This document shows positions 63,418-64,000 of a DNA stretch of 64,000 nt, one piece after another. A program made the position numbers and the translations under genes. Location of the stretch: NCBI RefSeq assembly GCF_047301505.1, contig NZ_CP154840.1, positions 1,178,001-1,242,000 of the forward strand, written 5' to 3'. The notes under the pieces were generated by a model, which made no database searches, was not told where the DNA came from, and saw nothing but the letters and a program-made list of their open reading frames with translations. Position 1 is the first letter of the stretch, and each line of letters starts with the position of its first letter. The stretch is from Lysinibacillus_B sp031181585. GTDB lineage: Bacteria; Bacillota; Bacilli; Bacillales_A; Planococcaceae.

Positions 63418-63891
63418 GTGAATATACGTAAAGGAACAAGAGAGGATGCAAATCTGCTATGGGAGCTAATGCAGGATGCTTTCTCAAAATACGAGGGAGA
63501 GGCGGTACCACCGACTGCCCTGCAGGAAACCCCTGACTTTATTCATCAGGAAATAGAGACTGGAGAACAATCATTCATTATTATGGATGGGGAGGGCACG
63601 CCAGTAGGCATGGTACGCTATCGAATAAACGACAATTATTTATCCTTTTTCCGTATGTCCATTAGGCGCAGGCATCAGGCAAAGGGGTATGCAAAGAAGT
63701 TGCTGATTGAGCTGGAGAAGGAGGCGCTCCGCAATCGGCTTTCATATATGAAATGCAGGATCCGTTCTGCTACGCTGCTTAACGTGCCTCTATACATAAA
63801 TTTAGGCTACAGACAATGCGGAGAGGAACATTTGGAACGAAATGGAGTGCCTTTCACGATTGCTTTACTTGAAAAGCCGTTGCCGGTATGA
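63418..63891 (+). CDS. GNAT family N-acetyltransferase
   Basis: 157 residues from GTG 63418 (NIRKGTREDANLLWELMQDAF), with AAAGGGGTGG upstream; an in-frame TTG at 63361 has no site. The acetyl-CoA motif is MSIRRRHQAKGYAKKLLIELEKEA (Q/RxxGxG/A-like). The C-terminal part (NVPLYINLGYRQCGEEH) is typical. Substrate unknown. Confidence 0.85.
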   Translation: MNIRKGTREDANLLWELMQDAFSKYEGEAVPPTALQETPDFIHQEIETGEQSFIIMDGEGTPVGMVRYRINDNYLSFFRMSIRRRHQAKGYAKKLLIELEKEALRNRLSYMKCRIRSATLLNVPLYINLGYRQCGEEHLERNGVPFTIALLEKPLPV

Positions 63892-63967
63892 ATAGACAGG
63901 CTGGGGTGTGCTCTTGCATGACCTGGTCTTTCTTATTTTTTATAATGGAGAAAATGGAGGTGGTTAC

Positions 63968-64000
63968 ATGGAGAAGATTCAACAGCTGGCAGCATGGCTA
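63968..64000 (+). CDS. Start of an unidentified gene (runs off the window)
   Basis: ATG at 63968 preceded by GGAGGTGG; only 11 codons (MEKIQQLAAWL) are visible. Too short to name. Confidence 0.45.
   Translation, partial: MEKIQQLAAWL

Noticed and set aside
1..64000. CRISPR arrays, prophage, tRNA or rRNA genes
   Set aside because: None recognised by reading; no regularly spaced repeats, integrases or RNA gene signatures seen.

Overview
This looks like chromosomal DNA from a low-to-moderate GC, endospore-forming Firmicute of the order Bacillales. SpoIVA, SleB and YpeB (all spore-specific), bacillithiol genes (bshA, bdr), a QcrABC menaquinol:cytochrome c oxidoreductase and the TRAP protein MtrB support this. 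Gene order from bdr/prsW/sleB/ypeB through cmk, der, gpsA, spoIVA, hbs, folE-mtrB, hepS-menG-hepT, ndk, cheR, the aro operon, qcrABC, dapB-mgsA-bshA-cca-birA and panBCD follows the Bacillus subtilis backbone. The missing trp genes inside the aro operon and several lineage-specific insertions suggest a Planococcaceae-type relative (Lysinibacillus/Solibacillus/Sporosarcina group) rather than Bacillus itself; that assignment is an inference. No rRNA, tRNA, CRISPR array, prophage or transposase was seen.

Layout. 1-3.5 kb: proline catabolism (proline dehydrogenase cut by the window edge, a PAS/AAA+/Fis-type regulator that has lost its sigma-54 features, and P5C dehydrogenase), tied together by two matching palindromes. 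3.6-7.9 kb: sulfate ABC importer sbp-cysT-cysW-cysA on the minus strand, with a terminator hairpin in its leader and an apparent ATC start for cysW. 8.4-22.8 kb: bacillithiol disulfide reductase, an acyltransferase, asparaginase, PrsW, the germination pair sleB-ypeB behind a sigma-G-like promoter, a PilZ protein, cmk, an S1-domain protein, der, gpsA, two small envelope proteins and spoIVA behind a sigma-E-like promoter.

23-28 kb: hbs, a 650-bp repeat-bearing gap, then folE-mtrB, the menaquinone side-chain/methylation genes hepS-menG-hepT, and ndk. 28-36.4 kb: two small paralogous membrane/coiled-coil proteins, cheR, and the shikimate/aromatic operon aroC-aroB-aroH-hisC-tyrA-(terminator)-aroA. 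36.6-42.5 kb: a TPR protein, ypiB, ypiF, qcrABC, ypjA and a YugP-type metallopeptidase. 42.7-44.5 kb: a membrane-anchored PQQ-dehydrogenase-like propeller that seems to lack all three PQQ/metal ligands. 44.6-52.8 kb: a YitT protein, a MazG-like protein, dapB, mgsA, bshA, cca, birA and panBCD, the last with an attenuator-like leader.

53-64 kb is a more variable block, where the B. subtilis order is lost: an MFS exporter, a peptidase E, a FusB-like EF-G-binding protein, an aminotransferase, asnB overlapped by a C39-like lipoprotein, a small orphan protein in a repeat-rich spot, DedA, a DUF1648 protein, a nucleoside deoxyribosyltransferase, a GNAT enzyme and a gene cut by the window end. The genes combine housekeeping respiration (menaquinone synthesis plus the bc complex), aromatic amino acids, thiol redox, sporulation and germination, and nitrogen/sulfur acquisition. 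No complete novel system was recognised; the best leads are the degenerate regulator and its operators, the ligand-less quinoprotein, the cysW start, the pan leader and the repeat elements.
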